From: an uncultured Bacteroides sp.
GTDB lineage: Bacteria > Bacteroidota > Bacteroidia > Bacteroidales > Bacteroidaceae
DNA: 22,365 bases
Reading direction: 5' to 3'
NCBI RefSeq assembly: GCF_949298305.1
Contig: NZ_CASFWU010000041.1
Location: 1-22,365 of the forward strand
The first letter of the stretch is position 1. Each line of letters opens with the position of its first letter. The translations under genes and the position numbers were made by a program. Shown one piece after another: positions 21,696 to 22,365 of this stretch. Under the pieces are notes generated by a model. The model did not search any database. It worked only from the letters and a program-made list of their open reading frames with translations, and was not told the DNA's origin.

Positions 21696-22365
21696 TCAGA
21701 TGCGGGCATCAACGAAGATGCTGCCCTGACGGAGGATGTGGCCGTACTTGGTCCAGATGCGCTTGTCCACGGCATCGCCCAGGTGTGTAGCTTCTTCGGG
21801 CAGGATGGAGCGGTTGCGCTCGCTGCGCTTGTCCTTCTCGAAGCGGCCGTCGCGCTCGATGACGCGGGTGTTGTTCATGGAGATGAGCGTGTACTTGCAC
21901 TTCGAGCCGTTGAAGCGCTTGCGCGGGTAGCGTTCGTCCTTCTCGGCCAGGATGCCGGCCCAGAGCAGGAACTTGTCGTGCTGGGGCGGCTCCATGCCGG
22001 CGTGGGTGTGCTGCTCCACGGTCCATCCGTTGCGCTCCAGCCGCTCGATGGCGAGTTGGTTGTACGACTTCTTGGCGTTGGCGCGGCGGGCGTCGCCGTA
22101 GCGGTCGCGATAGTAGTGCACGTGCTTGTTGAGGTGGTGGCGGTAGTAGTGGCAGAACTTGTCCATCAGGGCGTTGACCATGGTATCGTCTTCTTCGTCG
22201 CGCTTGACGAAGAATTCGTTGATGTTGGTGTCCACGGGGTCGCGCGTCAGCTGACCGGTGACGAAGTCGTAGTTGCGCTCCTGCGCCACTTCGAGGAAGC
22301 TTGCGGCACTGCCCCAGTCGGGCGTGATTTCGATGGGCTGCGTGGGGCTGCAGTCCAGGTCGCGG
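21696..22365 (-). CDS. phage terminase large subunit, C-terminal nuclease part (truncated by window edge)
   Basis: 223 codons visible; the frame stays open to the right edge, so the gene begins outside. The internal GTG at 22289 is not the true start. The large terminase cuts and pumps phage DNA into the capsid; the part seen is the RNase-H-like nuclease. Support: PIEITPDWGSAASFLEVAQ supplies the first strand with its Asp near the edge; a middle segment (HVHYYRDRYGDARRANAKKS, then QLAIERLERNGWTVEQH) has the alternating basic and strand pattern of the fold; and ILPEEATHLGDAVDKRIW carries the final motif with a conserved Asp. GC-rich, like the structural genes. Confidence 0.75.
   Translation of the reverse strand, partial: RDLDCSPTQPIEITPDWGSAASFLEVAQERNYDFVTGQLTRDPVDTNINEFFVKRDEEDDTMVNALMDKFCHYYRHHLNKHVHYYRDRYGDARRANAKKSYNQLAIERLERNGWTVEQHTHAGMEPPQHDKFLLWAGILAEKDERYPRKRFNGSKCKYTLISMNNTRVIERDGRFEKDKRSERNRSILPEEATHLGDAVDKRIWTKYGHILRQGSIFVDARI

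Overview
The window is most of the late region of a tailed (siphovirus-like) prophage or phage of a Bacteroidales host. The host assignment rests on a textbook Bacteroidales promoter (TTTG, 19 bp, TATCTTTG) in front of hicA, on AT-rich leaders in place of strong Shine-Dalgarno sites, and on protein types typical of Bacteroidales prophages: a GH108 lysozyme with an inserted Asp-rich loop, an HU-like protein with an acidic Gly tail, and TTAATGG/GTGAATGG intergenic repeats. The structural genes look clearly GC-rich, while the genes at both edges of the block and most of the tail fibre are AT-rich, so the window is a mosaic.

Layout, left to right. (1) 1-2.7 kb, minus strand, AT-rich: a KAP-family P-loop NTPase and, just upstream of it, a small multi-pass membrane protein, preceded by a structured leader. 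(2) 2.7-3.6 kb, plus strand: a hicA-hicB toxin-antitoxin pair with promoter, two operator-like palindromes and a strong terminator shared with the end of the phage late operon. (3) 3.6-19.4 kb, minus strand: the late operon. Read in the direction of transcription it is: holin, anchored spanin-like protein, structural protein, small protein, portal, connector-like protein, two unknown morphogenesis proteins, SGNH-hydrolase tail fibre, HU-like protein, small membrane protein, GH108 lysozyme, two tandem terminator hairpins, a tail-completion-like protein, tape measure protein and a tail-tip-like protein. (4) 19.5-20.7 kb: hairpins, a terminator and three small AT-rich accessory genes. (5) 20.75-21.69 kb: about 950 bp without a credible gene but full of nested hairpins and internally duplicated motifs, interpreted as a large structured non-coding RNA, probably on the plus strand. 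(6) 21.7 kb to the right edge: the C-terminal nuclease part of the large terminase.

Terminase, portal, connector, tape measure, tail tip, fibre, holin and lysozyme together would package DNA, build a long tail and lyse the host. No major capsid protein, protease or scaffold is visible, so those must lie outside the window or be absent. The KAP/membrane pair and hicAB look like lysogen-expressed cargo ('morons') of the kind used against competing phages. The most unusual element is the putative large RNA between terminase and the lysis/portal genes. Its size, ornate folding and phage location recall the GOLLD/ROOL type of giant phage RNAs, but I cannot assign it to a named class from sequence alone.
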